Shown here: positions 50,203 to 59,172 of the stretch, piece after piece
How positions within the stretch are numbered: position 1 is the first letter of the stretch
How the letters are laid out: each line of letters begins with the position of its first letter
Source: CAZYJR01 sp964647905
Lineage (GTDB): Bacteria > Desulfobacterota > DSM-4660 > Desulfatiglandales > HGW-15
Reading direction: 5' to 3'
Assembly (NCBI GenBank): GCA_964647905.1
Contig: CAZYJR010000003.1
Location: 1 to 64,000 of the forward strand
DNA length: 64,000 nt
Notes under the pieces: generated by a model
What the model saw: the letters and a program-made list of their open reading frames with translations, nothing else
The model's database searches: none
Told to the model about the DNA's origin: nothing
Translations under genes and position numbers: made by a program

Positions 50203-51788
50203 ATGACCAAGGAACCGGTAGTAACGCGCTTTCCGCCCAGCCCCACCGGGTACCTCCACATAGGTGGGGCTAGGACCGCGCTCTTTAACTGGTTGTTCGC
50301 CAGGAAACACCAAGGGAGGTTCATACTCAGGATCGAGGACACGGACACGGAGCGCTCGTCCGAGGAGGCGACCCGGGCCATCCTGGATTCCATGGAGTGG
50401 CTGGGCCTGGACTGGGACGAGGGGCCCTACTTTCAGAGCAGGCGCTACGAGATCTACAGGGAGTTCATCGAGCGCCTCCTGGCATCAGGCATGGCCTACC
50501 ACTGCCACTGCTCCCAGGAGATCCTGGAGAGGAAGCGAGGGCAGGCCAGGGCCATGGGGCTGAAACCCAAGTACGACGGCACGTGCCGGGACCTGGGCCT
50601 GGAAAAGGCGGAGGGCTCCGTGGTCAGGCTCAAGGCGCCGCTGACCGGGTTCACCCGGTTCGAGGACAGGGTCAAGGGTCCCATATCAGTGGCCAACGAG
50701 GAGCTGGACGACCTGATCCTGGAGAGGTCGGACGGCAGCCCGACCTATCACCTGGCAGTGGTGGTGGACGATATCACCCTGGGCGTCAACCACGTGATCA
50801 GGGGCGACGACCACGTGAACAACACCCCCAGGCAGATCCTGATCTACCAGGCTCTGGGCGAGCCCCTGCCGGTCTACGCACACGTGCCCATGATCCTCGG
50901 CCCGGACAGGACCAGGCTGAGCAAGCGGCACGGGGCCACCTCGGTGTTGGCCTACAGGGACATGGGCTACCTCCCCCAGGCGCTTCTGAACGCCCTGGCC
51001 CGGCTGGGATGGTCCTACGGCGACCAGGAAAGGTTCACACTGGAGGAGCTGATCGAGAAGTTCAGCCTGGAGCGGGTGGGAAGGTCGGCAGGCGTTTTCA
51101 ACGCGGAAAAGCTCACCGACCTGAACGCCTGGTACATCAGGGAGACCGAATCCAGGACCCTGGCTGAAATGGTCCTGCCCTTCCTGCAAAGGCTCGGGCT
51201 CCCCGAGCCCGAGCCGTACAAGCTGGTAAGGGCGNNNNNNNNNNNNNNNNNNNNNNNNNNNNNNNNNNNNNNNNNNNNNNNNNNNNNNNNNNNNNNNNNN
51301 NNNNNNNNNNNNNNNNNNNNNNNNNNNNNNNNNNCTTCCTGCAAAGGCTCGGGCTCCCCGAGCCCGAGCCGTACAAGCTGGTAAGGGCGCTGGAGACCAT
51401 GAAGCCCAGGAGCCGCACCCTGGTGGAGATGGCCGAGGGAGCGGCCTTCTACTTCGCCGGAAGGATCACCTACGAGGAAAAGGGCGACAAGAAGTTCCTC
51501 AAGGCCAATGTCCTGCCCTACCTGGAGGAGCTGGAGCAGCGTCTGGCCGGGCTGGAGGAGTTCAACGAAAAGGCGCTTGAGGAGTTCTTCGCCGCCTACC
51601 TCGAGGAGAAGGACCTCAAGCTGGGAAAGATCGCCCAGCCCCTGCGGGTGGCCCTGACCGGCAAGACGGCCAGCCCGGGCCTCTTCGAGGTCATGGACGT
51701 CCTGGGACGGGAAGAGGTGCTCCGCCGCATAGGGCTGGCTGCGGCCCGGATCAGGGAGAAGCAGGGAGCAGCCGAGAAGGCCGGGTGA
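50203..51788 (+). CDS. gltX: glutamyl-tRNA synthetase (intact once assembly duplication is merged)
   Basis: Charges tRNA-Glu (or tRNA-Gln in a non-discriminating form). HIGH region PPSPTGYLHIGGARTALF, KMSKS region RLSKRHGATSV, and the helical anticodon-binding C-terminus are visible. As given, a 100-N run (51235-51334) interrupts the gene, but the 55 bp before it recur exactly after it. Deleting 51235-51389 gives a continuous 476-aa protein in frame. ATG 50203 has AGAGGGGA upstream; the longer frame from 50152 is not family-like. It converges with the SUMF1-like gene, 5 bp apart. Confidence 0.95.
51180..51389. other. assembly gap flanked by an identical 55-bp duplication
   Basis: 51180-51234 and 51335-51389 are identical, separated by 100 N (51235-51334). 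The pattern fits two contigs sharing one unmerged k-mer-length overlap. It is not a biological repeat. Confidence 0.93.
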
Positions 51789-51793
51789 GGGGC

Positions 51794-53893
51794 CTAGTAG
51801 GCCACGCACCTGAACCCGGTGATGTTGGACGCGGTCTCGGGGGGCAGGACCTTCCTGTGCCAAAGGGAGACCACGTCATTGGATAGCCAGCTCCCGCCCT
51901 TGAGGACCCGGCCGCCCTCTTCCCTGCTCATGGTCCATTCAAGGACGTTTCCAAGGCAGTCCGCCACGCCCAGGGGGTTTTCATACTCGGCGTAGCGGTC
52001 CACCGGGGATGTGTCGCCCAGGAAGGACTTTTCCACGTTGCAGGCCCCGCTCACCCAGTCTTCCCCCCAGGGGAACCTCAGGCCCTTGTCCGTGCGCATG
52101 GCCGCCTCCCATTCCTCCTCCGTGGGAAGGCGCTTGCCGCACCAAGCGGCAAAGGCCAGGGCGTCCTCCAGGCTCACCTGGACCACCGGGTGGTTCCTCT
52201 TGTGCCTCAGATTGCCGCCCGGGCCCGAAGGCTGGTACCAGCAAGCCCCCTCCACCCTGCTAGAGGAAACCCCGGACCTGCAGATGATCTCTTTTCTCCC
52301 TGTCCGGTCATCCACCCTGCGCTGGAACCTACCCTGGTGCACGATGCCGTAGCCCGCCCTCTCGGCGGTGGTCCGGTACCCGGTCCTCTCCACGAAGAGT
52401 TCAAAGAGGGCGTTCGTCACCGGGAACTTACCGATGTAGAACCCATCCACTCGGACAACCGCCTCCTTCCTCTCAATCCTCGAAGGAGAAGGGCTCCCCA
52501 CCCTATACTCCCCTCCGGGGATCCGGATGTGCCGGTTGTAGAACCTGTCCATAGCGGCGAGGGATTGGTTGAACTCCTCGGCGAGCAGGCGTTTCTTTTC
52601 AACGTCCACCTCGCCGCCCGGGTCCATCTCCGGCACAGCCCAGTCCGGAGAAAGGCCCTGATCCCGCCCTTCACCCCCCGCCTCTTCCTCGAGCTCACCG
52701 GGGTCGTTTTCGCCTTCCAGGACCTCCACTTCCTCCAGATCCCCTTCCTCGATCTCCCCTGCCGGCACCTCCCCGGCCTCACCTGCAGCCTCTGCTCCGC
52801 CCGCCGCCTCCTCCGGGAGCTCCTCCGAGTCCTCGAGCCCTTCCTCCGGGACATCTTCCTCCACGACCTCCACGGCATCGTCTTCAAGGGGCCCCTCTTC
52901 TTCCTCGACCTCCTCATCCCCCTCGGCTTCCTCTTCCAACTCCTCTTCCAGGACCTCCACCTCCCGGTCCTCTAAAGCGCCTTCCTCCTCGAGCTCACCG
53001 GGGTCGTTTTCGCCTTCCAGGACTTCTACTTCCTCCAGGTCCCCTTCCTCGATCTCCCCTGCCGGCACCTCCTCGGCCTCTGCCTCGGCCTCTGCTCCGC
53101 CCGCCGCCTCCTCCGGGAGCTCGTCCGAGTCCTCGAGCCCCTCCTCCGGGACGTCTTCCTCCATGACCTCCACGGCCTGGTCCTCGAGGGGCCCCTCTTC
53201 TTCCTCTACCTCTTCATCCTCTACCTCTTCATCCTCTACCCCTTCATCCTCCTCGGCTTCTTCTTCCACATCCTCTTCCAGGACCTCCACCTCTTCCGCC
53301 CCGGCATCAGGGCCGTTACCGCCCTCGGCCGCCCCGCCGGCAATGGAGTCGGGTCCCACCAGGCCCAGCGACCCGGCCAGGTCCTTGATCATGGCCTTGA
53401 GGGCCTCCATGGTCTTGTCCCCCGCCTCTTCCCGGTCCATGCCCGCCAGGAGCTTCTGGATGCCCTTCAGGACCTCCTGGATTCGCACGGGATCCGGCCG
53501 GCCGTCAGGGGAGGCCATGGAGCCCAGGAGCTCCAGTGTCTGGTCCTTGGCCTCATCCGATAAGACAAAGGTGTATGAGGGCCCGATTATAACGCCCTCG
53601 GGATTCCCTCCGTTGCGGAAGAGCCGCATCAGGTCGGAGTTTATGGATGAGCGGAGGCTGGATAGGTTCCTCTTGCGCGAGGCCGGGGTGCCTGATCCGT
53701 CCCCCCCTCCCCAGAGGTTCCTGATCAAATCTTCAGGGTCAACCGCCCGGATGGAGTCGACGTCTTCCGGCTCCTGGTAGCGGCTCCGGATGGCCCGGAC
53801 CAGCCTCTTCTTGGCAGAACGCTCGCTGCGATAGCCCAGGTCCTCAATGGCCTGGTCAATGCCTTCAAGCGTTACTCCTGATCCGAAGCTCAT
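51794..53893 (-). CDS. acidic-repeat protein with C-terminal SUMF1/FGE-sulfatase-like domain
   Basis: A 699-aa protein. Residues 1-210: a helical N-terminal region (LEGIDQAIEDLGYR, KRNLSSLRSSINSDLMRLFR in parts). About 210-420: very acidic Glu-rich repeats from a 300-bp tandem duplication. About 460-699: a formylglycine-generating-enzyme-type fold (IPGGEYRVGSP, GKFPVTNALFELFVERTGY in parts, CGKRLPTEEEWEAAMR, GNVLEWT, RVLKGGSW, GFRCV). The two catalytic cysteines of true FGE are not found after GGSW (LSNDVVSLWHR), so sulfatase activation is unlikely. ATG 53893 has AGGGG upstream; the frame to 54136 overlaps the divergent gene and is rejected. Divergent partner: the 127-aa gene. Confidence 0.83.
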   Translation of the reverse strand: MSFGSGVTLEGIDQAIEDLGYRSERSAKKRLVRAIRSRYQEPEDVDSIRAVDPEDLIRNLWGGGDGSGTPASRKRNLSSLRSSINSDLMRLFRNGGNPEGVIIGPSYTFVLSDEAKDQTLELLGSMASPDGRPDPVRIQEVLKGIQKLLAGMDREEAGDKTMEALKAMIKDLAGSLGLVGPDSIAGGAAEGGNGPDAGAEEVEVLEEDVEEEAEEDEGVEDEEVEDEEVEEEEGPLEDQAVEVMEEDVPEEGLEDSDELPEEAAGGAEAEAEAEEVPAGEIEEGDLEEVEVLEGENDPGELEEEGALEDREVEVLEEELEEEAEGDEEVEEEEGPLEDDAVEVVEEDVPEEGLEDSEELPEEAAGGAEAAGEAGEVPAGEIEEGDLEEVEVLEGENDPGELEEEAGGEGRDQGLSPDWAVPEMDPGGEVDVEKKRLLAEEFNQSLAAMDRFYNRHIRIPGGEYRVGSPSPSRIERKEAVVRVDGFYIGKFPVTNALFELFVERTGYRTTAERAGYGIVHQGRFQRRVDDRTGRKEIICRSGVSSSRVEGACWYQPSGPGGNLRHKRNHPVVQVSLEDALAFAAWCGKRLPTEEEWEAAMRTDKGLRFPWGEDWVSGACNVEKSFLGDTSPVDRYAEYENPLGVADCLGNVLEWTMSREEGGRVLKGGSWLSNDVVSLWHRKVLPPETASNITGFRCVAY
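52688..53280. repeat. 300-bp tandem duplication inside the acidic region
   Basis: Copies starting at 52688 and 52988 share, among others, CTCGAGCTCACCGGGGTCG and the later TCCGAGTCCTCGAGCCC block at a constant 300-nt distance (100 codons). The second copy carries extra GAGGAT-type codon repeats (Glu-Asp/Glu-Val). Confidence 0.88.
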
Positions 53894-54023
53894 GCCGCGC
53901 CCCTGGTATGTCTCTTGCATCACAAAGAATTCGATTGCCGTCCCGCGTGCGGTCCGGAGATAAGAGTGCAAATGCCGGGCCAAACCAAGGGCGGCCGCAA
54001 TCACCGGGAAAGGAGCCTGAGAC

Positions 54024-54407
54024 ATGAAGGTCATGGACCGGCAGGTCATACGAAGCGGGGAGCAGGAGCTGATCGACGGGATCACGGCGGATCTGGACTG
54101 GGGCGCGGTGGAGCGGGTCTTCGCCGACAAGCACAAGCTGCGCCTGGGCGAGGAGGTGGATTACAAGAGCGGGGACCTGGTGGTGCACGACCAACAGGTT
54201 GCCTACCAACTGGAGTTCGAGGTCAAAATCCCACTCTCCATTGTCCTGGACCGGGACGGGAACTGCCTATCCATCCGGAGCGCCAGCCCGGAAGGCCACT
54301 GGGCCGGGGCGCCCGCGGAGGAGCATGACGAGGAGGACCCAGGGGGCGAAGCATCCGAGCCCTTTGCCGTGCCCGGGGACGGTGAAGACGAAGGCAGCGG
54401 GGCCTGA
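54024..54407 (+). CDS. protein of unknown function (127 aa)
   Basis: ATG 54024 has AAGGAG at good spacing. The 127-aa product has a folded-looking first 90 residues (DRQVIRSGEQELIDGITADL, VVHDQQVAYQLEFEVKIPLS in parts) and an acidic Glu/Asp tail. No signal peptide, no membrane segment, no family recognised. It is divergent from the SUMF1-like gene across 130 bp and 5 bp upstream of the zinc-ribbon gene, so the three are probably functionally linked. Confidence 0.75.
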   Translation: MKVMDRQVIRSGEQELIDGITADLDWGAVERVFADKHKLRLGEEVDYKSGDLVVHDQQVAYQLEFEVKIPLSIVLDRDGNCLSIRSASPEGHWAGAPAEEHDEEDPGGEASEPFAVPGDGEDEGSGA

Positions 54408-54412
54408 GACAC

Positions 54413-55852
54413 ATGGATGGGAATTCTCACCAAGGGGCTTCCGCCGATCATGTCCTGGAGGGGCTGGACAGGTCCCTTTCCAGTCACCTGGAGAGGCTCA
54501 CCGGCACCAGCCTGGGGATTAACGGCCTGCCCCTGGGGGTCCTGAGCGTGGCCTGCATCGTGCTGCTGGTGGAGCGAACCGGCAAGGACGGCCAGGGGTC
54601 ATCGGCCCGGGCGCTTGATCGCGAGGGGATCCGCTCGGAGCTGAGGGAGATGGGCCTGGAAGTCCCGGGCGCCCTGGAAGAGACCCTGGACCGGATGGCG
54701 GGCTGCGGCTACATGGAAGAGGGCCCGGACGGCGATATCCTCGCGGGAAAGCCCGCGGTTTCCATGGCCCGCCTCCTTGACCACGCCTTCCCGGGCATGC
54801 CCGGGATGAACCTGGTGGCCTACATCGCCCAGACCATGGAAGAGGCCCTGTCCGGAAGGAAGACCCCGGAAGAGGCCGAGGGCCAGCTCGAGCAGATGTT
54901 CAGGCTCCACGGGGTCTCACTCAAGCAGGCCGCGGGCAGGGGAAAGCCCGCCGGGCCTGCCCGGGGCAATGAGAAGCCCCTGGGGCGGCCGGGGCCGACC
55001 AAGTCCCGAGCCGGACTCGCCGGTCCGGGGCCAAGGCCCGTCCTGGGGGCGGAGCTGAGGGATTTCCTGGCCCGACGGGAGGCCGAGGACGAGGACCCCG
55101 GAGAGGACTCCCCTGAAATCGAGCCCGAGCCCCGGGAGGTCGATCCGCAGCCCGAAGCACCTCCTGAACCGCACCACGCCCGGATCGAGCCTGTTGTCGA
55201 AGACGCCGCCGGGTCCGGGGAAGAACAAGGACAGCCGGAAAAGGAGCCTGAGGAGGCCCTTCCGGAAGAGCGGCCCGAGCAAAAACCCGGCGGAGAGCTG
55301 CAGGAGACCGGGCCGCCCGTCCCGGAAACGGCCCCCTTGGAGCAGGACAGGGAGCTGCCGGAGACCGCTTCCGGGGAGCAGACCCCGGGCCACGGGCCTT
55401 TGCCTGACCCGAGGCCTGCGGATGAGCCGTTAGAGCAGGAGACGCTCAGGAAAAAGGCTGGGTCCGATGCGGTCACCGCGGACACGGAAGTGGAAGAGCG
55501 GGTCGCGGCACTGGGGGAGCAGCTTTCCATGGAGTGCCCCTTGTGCCGCAAGAACTTTGTGGAGACCCGCACCACGGCCACCGGCCGCACCTACTACATG
55601 TGCCCTGATAAGGAGTGCATGTTCATCAGTTGGGGCCGGCCCCATCACCTGACCTGCCCCAGGTGCGGGAATCCGTTCCTGGTGGAGGCGGGCTCGGGAG
55701 AGGTCGATCAGGGCCTCAAGTGCCCCAGGGCCACGTGCGGGTATCGCCTGCCCGGCCAAGGGGAGGAACCGGGGGGTGAGGGCCCCCGGGCCCCGGTCAA
55801 GAAGGCCGGGAGGAAGGTGGTCAAGCGCAAGGGCGTCCGCAGGAAGCGCTGA
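54413..55852 (+). CDS. protein with C-terminal topoisomerase-I-type zinc ribbons
   Basis: The 479-aa protein has a helical N-terminal domain (about 1-170, partly hydrophobic: GINGLPLGVLSVACIVLLV), a long Pro/Glu/Gly-rich disordered middle (about 180-360), and a C-terminal zinc-ribbon module: CPLC near 378, CPDKEC, CPRC and CPRATC, like the C4 zinc fingers of bacterial topoisomerase I, followed by a Lys/Arg tail (VVKRKGVRRKR). This suggests nucleic-acid binding. ATG 54413 follows the 127-aa gene by 5 bp. Function unknown; it runs convergent to the inositol-phosphatase gene, 8 bp away. Confidence 0.8.
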   Translation: MDGNSHQGASADHVLEGLDRSLSSHLERLTGTSLGINGLPLGVLSVACIVLLVERTGKDGQGSSARALDREGIRSELREMGLEVPGALEETLDRMAGCGYMEEGPDGDILAGKPAVSMARLLDHAFPGMPGMNLVAYIAQTMEEALSGRKTPEEAEGQLEQMFRLHGVSLKQAAGRGKPAGPARGNEKPLGRPGPTKSRAGLAGPGPRPVLGAELRDFLARREAEDEDPGEDSPEIEPEPREVDPQPEAPPEPHHARIEPVVEDAAGSGEEQGQPEKEPEEALPEERPEQKPGGELQETGPPVPETAPLEQDRELPETASGEQTPGHGPLPDPRPADEPLEQETLRKKAGSDAVTADTEVEERVAALGEQLSMECPLCRKNFVETRTTATGRTYYMCPDKECMFISWGRPHHLTCPRCGNPFLVEAGSGEVDQGLKCPRATCGYRLPGQGEEPGGEGPRAPVKKAGRKVVKRKGVRRKR

Positions 55853-55860
55853 GCCCGGCC

Positions 55861-56658
55861 TTATTCCAGCCTCTCAATGGTTTCCAGGATCTGTCTCCCC
55901 AGCTCGGGCGGGGCGGCCAGCAGGTCCTCCCGGATCATTGCGGAATCCAGGTACTCGTTCAGGAAGAACTCTGTCCCGTCCATCCTGAATATGCCGCCGC
56001 CTGCTGATTCCAGGATAACCCGCACCGCCCCAAGCTCCTCAAAGGAGAGGTTGTTGATCAACGCCCCCTCGGCCCTGCCTGTGGCCACATAGCACACATG
56101 GGCCCCGGTGCACCCCAGGCTCCGGATCTTGCCCGGGAACCGGGTGGCGTAATGTTGGTGGAAGCGCGAGTAGGTCAAGAGCACGCTCTCGTCATCCACC
56201 GCGTCCTGAGCCGAGACCTTTATGGGATGATCCCCCAGGTGGGCCCGGTCCCCGGCCTTGGCGTAAAATAGGTCCCCGGTGGCGGGCATGTAAAAGGCAC
56301 CCAGCACGGGCCAGTAGTTTTCCAAGAGGGCCAGGGAGCTCCCCCAGATCGGTATTCCGGCCTGGAAATTGGCCACCCCGTCCAGCGGGTCGTACACCCA
56401 CAAATACCTGGTCCCGTCGTGCCTGTAGTCCCGCTCCTGCTCCTCCTGGTTGCTGTAGACCCGGTGGCCCGGATAGCGCGAATAGAGCTGATCCCTGAAA
56501 AACTCGGTGAGCTGTAGGCCTGCATCTATCACCAGGCCCTCGTCGAACTTGACCGTCTCAGCGCCCCTGCCGTAAAGACCGAGCGCCTTGCCCCCGCAGA
56601 GCCTGAGGGCCTCGGTGGCAAACCCCAGTAGCTCGTCCACCCCGTGCTCGTCGGACAC
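55861..56658 (-). CDS. inositol monophosphatase-family phosphatase
   Basis: Mg-dependent phosphatase fold (265 aa). Metal-site motifs: Glu in YSNQEEQER, WVYDPLDGVANF with both Asp, and a variant third motif LSFEELGAVRV...ESAGGG where the usual WD is FE. The family includes inositol monophosphatase, fructose-bisphosphatase and CysQ, and the substrate cannot be told here. I chose GTG 56658 because AAGGAGGGA sits just before it; the TTG at 56676 lacks a ribosome site. Confidence 0.83.
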   Translation of the reverse strand: MSDEHGVDELLGFATEALRLCGGKALGLYGRGAETVKFDEGLVIDAGLQLTEFFRDQLYSRYPGHRVYSNQEEQERDYRHDGTRYLWVYDPLDGVANFQAGIPIWGSSLALLENYWPVLGAFYMPATGDLFYAKAGDRAHLGDHPIKVSAQDAVDDESVLLTYSRFHQHYATRFPGKIRSLGCTGAHVCYVATGRAEGALINNLSFEELGAVRVILESAGGGIFRMDGTEFFLNEYLDSAMIREDLLAAPPELGRQILETIERLE

Positions 56659-56762
56659 TTCATCCCTCCTTTGCAAAGGAAATCAAATAGTTGAATCACT
56701 CCGAGTCCGGTGGAATCGATTCACCGGATCAACGGCCGCAAGCAGCCCGGCCCGATCCGGGC

Positions 56763-59156
56763 CTAGAGGGTGACCGGCTCCCGCAATACCGCCTCCACCG
56801 CCTCTTCGGCCCGGGCTGCGGGCTCCGGATGGGTGTCCGCAAGGCCGGCCACCTGCCGCAGGTGATCCGCGGTCCGGGTGATAAGGGAGACCATGTCCCC
56901 CTCGTCCACTGCCACCGCGGTCATGAGCTCGTCCCAGGAGGCCCCCTTGGCCCAGAGGAACAGGGAGGCCGCGGGCCAGAACATGATCTCTGGATTCTCG
57001 AATCTCCTGAGGGTCTTCTTGACCCTGAGCTCGTGAATGGAGTCAAGGACCTTGTCCAGCCGATCCTCCACCTGGCCAAGGTCCTCTCCGGGCGGCGGCC
57101 TGAGGGCCGCGTCCAGGCCCCGGTCCCAGACGAACGGGGCTATCACCGCGGCCATGAGCTCCTGGGTGATGCCCTGGAAGGCGCCCTTCCTTATGGCCTC
57201 GGCTATCAACAAGGGGTGGTCCAGGCGCAGGCGGGACGCCCACTCCCCGTCCGGTGTCAGGCGGTCGTTGCGGTCCACGAAGCCTGTCTCCTTGAGGAAG
57301 CGCAGGCGGCGCTTGAAGCTCAGCCACAGGCCGCCGCTCATACCCTCCACCCTGCCGCCTAGGGACCGGAGCTCCTTGAGTATGCCCCTCATCCTGCGGT
57401 TCTTGGGCGTATGGCAGTCCTTGAACCTGGGACAGCCCTCGCAAGGGATGGAATCGGGCAGGTCCGGAGGGCCGGGCGCAGGCCCCTCCTCTCCGGCCTT
57501 CATCCTGCGCCTCTCCTTCCTCAGCCTCCTCCTCAGCTCGGACCTGGTCTCGATATATTCCATGACCTCGAACGGGTCCGAGGTGTCGCACAGGCCGCCC
57601 GAGAGCTCCCGCTCCATGGCCGAGACCAGCTCCTGCCAGCGCCGGTAAAGCCCCGAGTCCATCCCGCCCCGCTGGAAGGCGGCGAACGACCGGTCCAGCA
57701 GGAGCCTCACCTCTTCCGGGTCATGGCTGAGGAGCAGGTTGAGGGTCATGGAGAAGTTGATCTGGATCCTGCTCTCCAGAGGCTCGGGCGCGGAGTCCCT
57801 GAGCGTGCGGATCAGCTCCGGGTCCTGGTGGCGGCCAGGGAGGACCACGGCGAAGCCGATCCGGTCCTTTCCCCTGCGCCCGGCCCTTCCTATCATCTGG
57901 TGAAGCTCCCTGGCGGTCAAGTCGCTGAACCCGCGGCCGTCGAAACGGTCGCTCTGGACCAGGACCACGGTGCGGGCGGGGAAATTCACGCCCGCCGCCA
58001 CGGTGGAGGTGGAAAAAATGGCCTCCAGCAGGCTCTTTTCCATCATCCTCTCCACCATGAGCTTCCAGGTCGGGAGCTGTCCCGCGTGGTGGGCGCCCAC
58101 CAGGGCCTCCTTGAGATACCGCATCTGGCGGTGACCCTGGAGGTGGGGGTAGCGCCGGAGATAGGCCGTTACTTCCGCCCTCAGGCGCTCCTTGACCGCG
58201 GCCGGAGGATCCGACCTGGAGCAGGCGGCAAGGGCCCGGTCGCAGTCCGCCCGGGACTTGAGGAAGAAGATGGCGGGCAGGAGGTCCAGCTCCCTGAGGC
58301 ACCTGAGGACGTCCCCATAGGAGGGTGCGGGCTCCGTCTTGGACCCTTTCCCCTTGCCCTGGGAGCCCGCCATGAACTTCTTGACCCTGCCCGAGAGCCC
58401 TTTGCGGCCGCCCAGGGGGACCATGAGCCCGTCCGGGAGCAGGAACATCATCTCCAGGGGCACGGGCCGCTCGTCCACCTTGACCACGTGGGCCCTGACC
58501 CCTCGGTTCCGCTCCAGCCATGCGGCGAGCTCGGCGGCGTTGGGTATGGTGGCTGAGAGGAGCAGGAGGCGCACCCTGGGAGGGAGGTAGATCAGGGTCT
58601 CCTCCCAGACCACGCCCCGATCCGGGTCGCTCAGGTAGTGGGCCTCGTCCAGCATAACCAGGTCGGCCCGGATGCTGGTGCCCTGGTGCATGGCGTCATA
58701 GAGCTGGTTCCTGAGGATCTCGGTGGTCCCCACGATCACCGGTGCGTCCGGGTTTTCCTTTCGGTCGCCGGTCAAGATGCCGCACAGGCCGCCGCCGAAC
58801 TCGGCCTGGAACTGCTGGTGTATGGTGTTCGAGAGCGCCTTCAGGGGCGATGCGTACCAGACGCGCATTCCGCGGGCCAGGCAGCGCCTGATGGCCTCCG
58901 AGGCGATCCAGGTCTTGCCCGCGCCGGTGGGGGCGCTCACCAGGACGTCGTTGTCTCTCACCCGCTCCAGGGCCTCCAACTGGAACGGGTCCGGGCTTAA
59001 GGGCTCGGCCTCGGGGACCCCGATCTGCTTGAAGACCCTCTTTAACTGAGGGTCTATGCGGGGCCGCTCGCAGGGCCTCCTCATACCTCGAGAGGCGGGA
59101 CGGCGCCTGCCCCGTTTGGGGGAAGACCGGCTGAGCGGCTGCTTGCGGCGGGTCAT
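56763..59156 (-). CDS. Ski2-like DEAH-box RNA/DNA helicase
   Basis: Superfamily 2 helicase, 797 aa. Basic N-terminal tail, then motif I APTGAGKT (75-82), DEAH (170-173) in MLDEAHYL, motif III SATIPN (about 198), and motif VI HQMIGRAGRRG (about 419). The C-terminal part contains a Cys cluster CEGCPRFKDCH (about 567) and a helical domain like the Ski2/Mtr4/DOB1 group (with DSHI-type features). Such helicases in bacteria are sporadic; a role in RNA turnover is an inference. It is encoded 17 bp after the acyl-CoA dehydrogenase gene's stop, leftward. Confidence 0.87.
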   Translation of the reverse strand: MTRRKQPLSRSSPKRGRRRPASRGMRRPCERPRIDPQLKRVFKQIGVPEAEPLSPDPFQLEALERVRDNDVLVSAPTGAGKTWIASEAIRRCLARGMRVWYASPLKALSNTIHQQFQAEFGGGLCGILTGDRKENPDAPVIVGTTEILRNQLYDAMHQGTSIRADLVMLDEAHYLSDPDRGVVWEETLIYLPPRVRLLLLSATIPNAAELAAWLERNRGVRAHVVKVDERPVPLEMMFLLPDGLMVPLGGRKGLSGRVKKFMAGSQGKGKGSKTEPAPSYGDVLRCLRELDLLPAIFFLKSRADCDRALAACSRSDPPAAVKERLRAEVTAYLRRYPHLQGHRQMRYLKEALVGAHHAGQLPTWKLMVERMMEKSLLEAIFSTSTVAAGVNFPARTVVLVQSDRFDGRGFSDLTARELHQMIGRAGRRGKDRIGFAVVLPGRHQDPELIRTLRDSAPEPLESRIQINFSMTLNLLLSHDPEEVRLLLDRSFAAFQRGGMDSGLYRRWQELVSAMERELSGGLCDTSDPFEVMEYIETRSELRRRLRKERRRMKAGEEGPAPGPPDLPDSIPCEGCPRFKDCHTPKNRRMRGILKELRSLGGRVEGMSGGLWLSFKRRLRFLKETGFVDRNDRLTPDGEWASRLRLDHPLLIAEAIRKGAFQGITQELMAAVIAPFVWDRGLDAALRPPPGEDLGQVEDRLDKVLDSIHELRVKKTLRRFENPEIMFWPAASLFLWAKGASWDELMTAVAVDEGDMVSLITRTADHLRQVAGLADTHPEPAARAEEAVEAVLREPVTL

Positions 59157-59172
59157 GGGAATCCGATGGTCT

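Noticed and set aside
51180..51389. Biological direct repeat or insertion in gltX
   Set aside because: Exact 55-bp duplication across a 100-N placeholder and restored frame on merging point to an assembly artefact.
52688..53280. CRISPR-like array
   Set aside because: The 300-nt tandem duplication is coding (Glu-rich) and has no short direct repeats with unique spacers.
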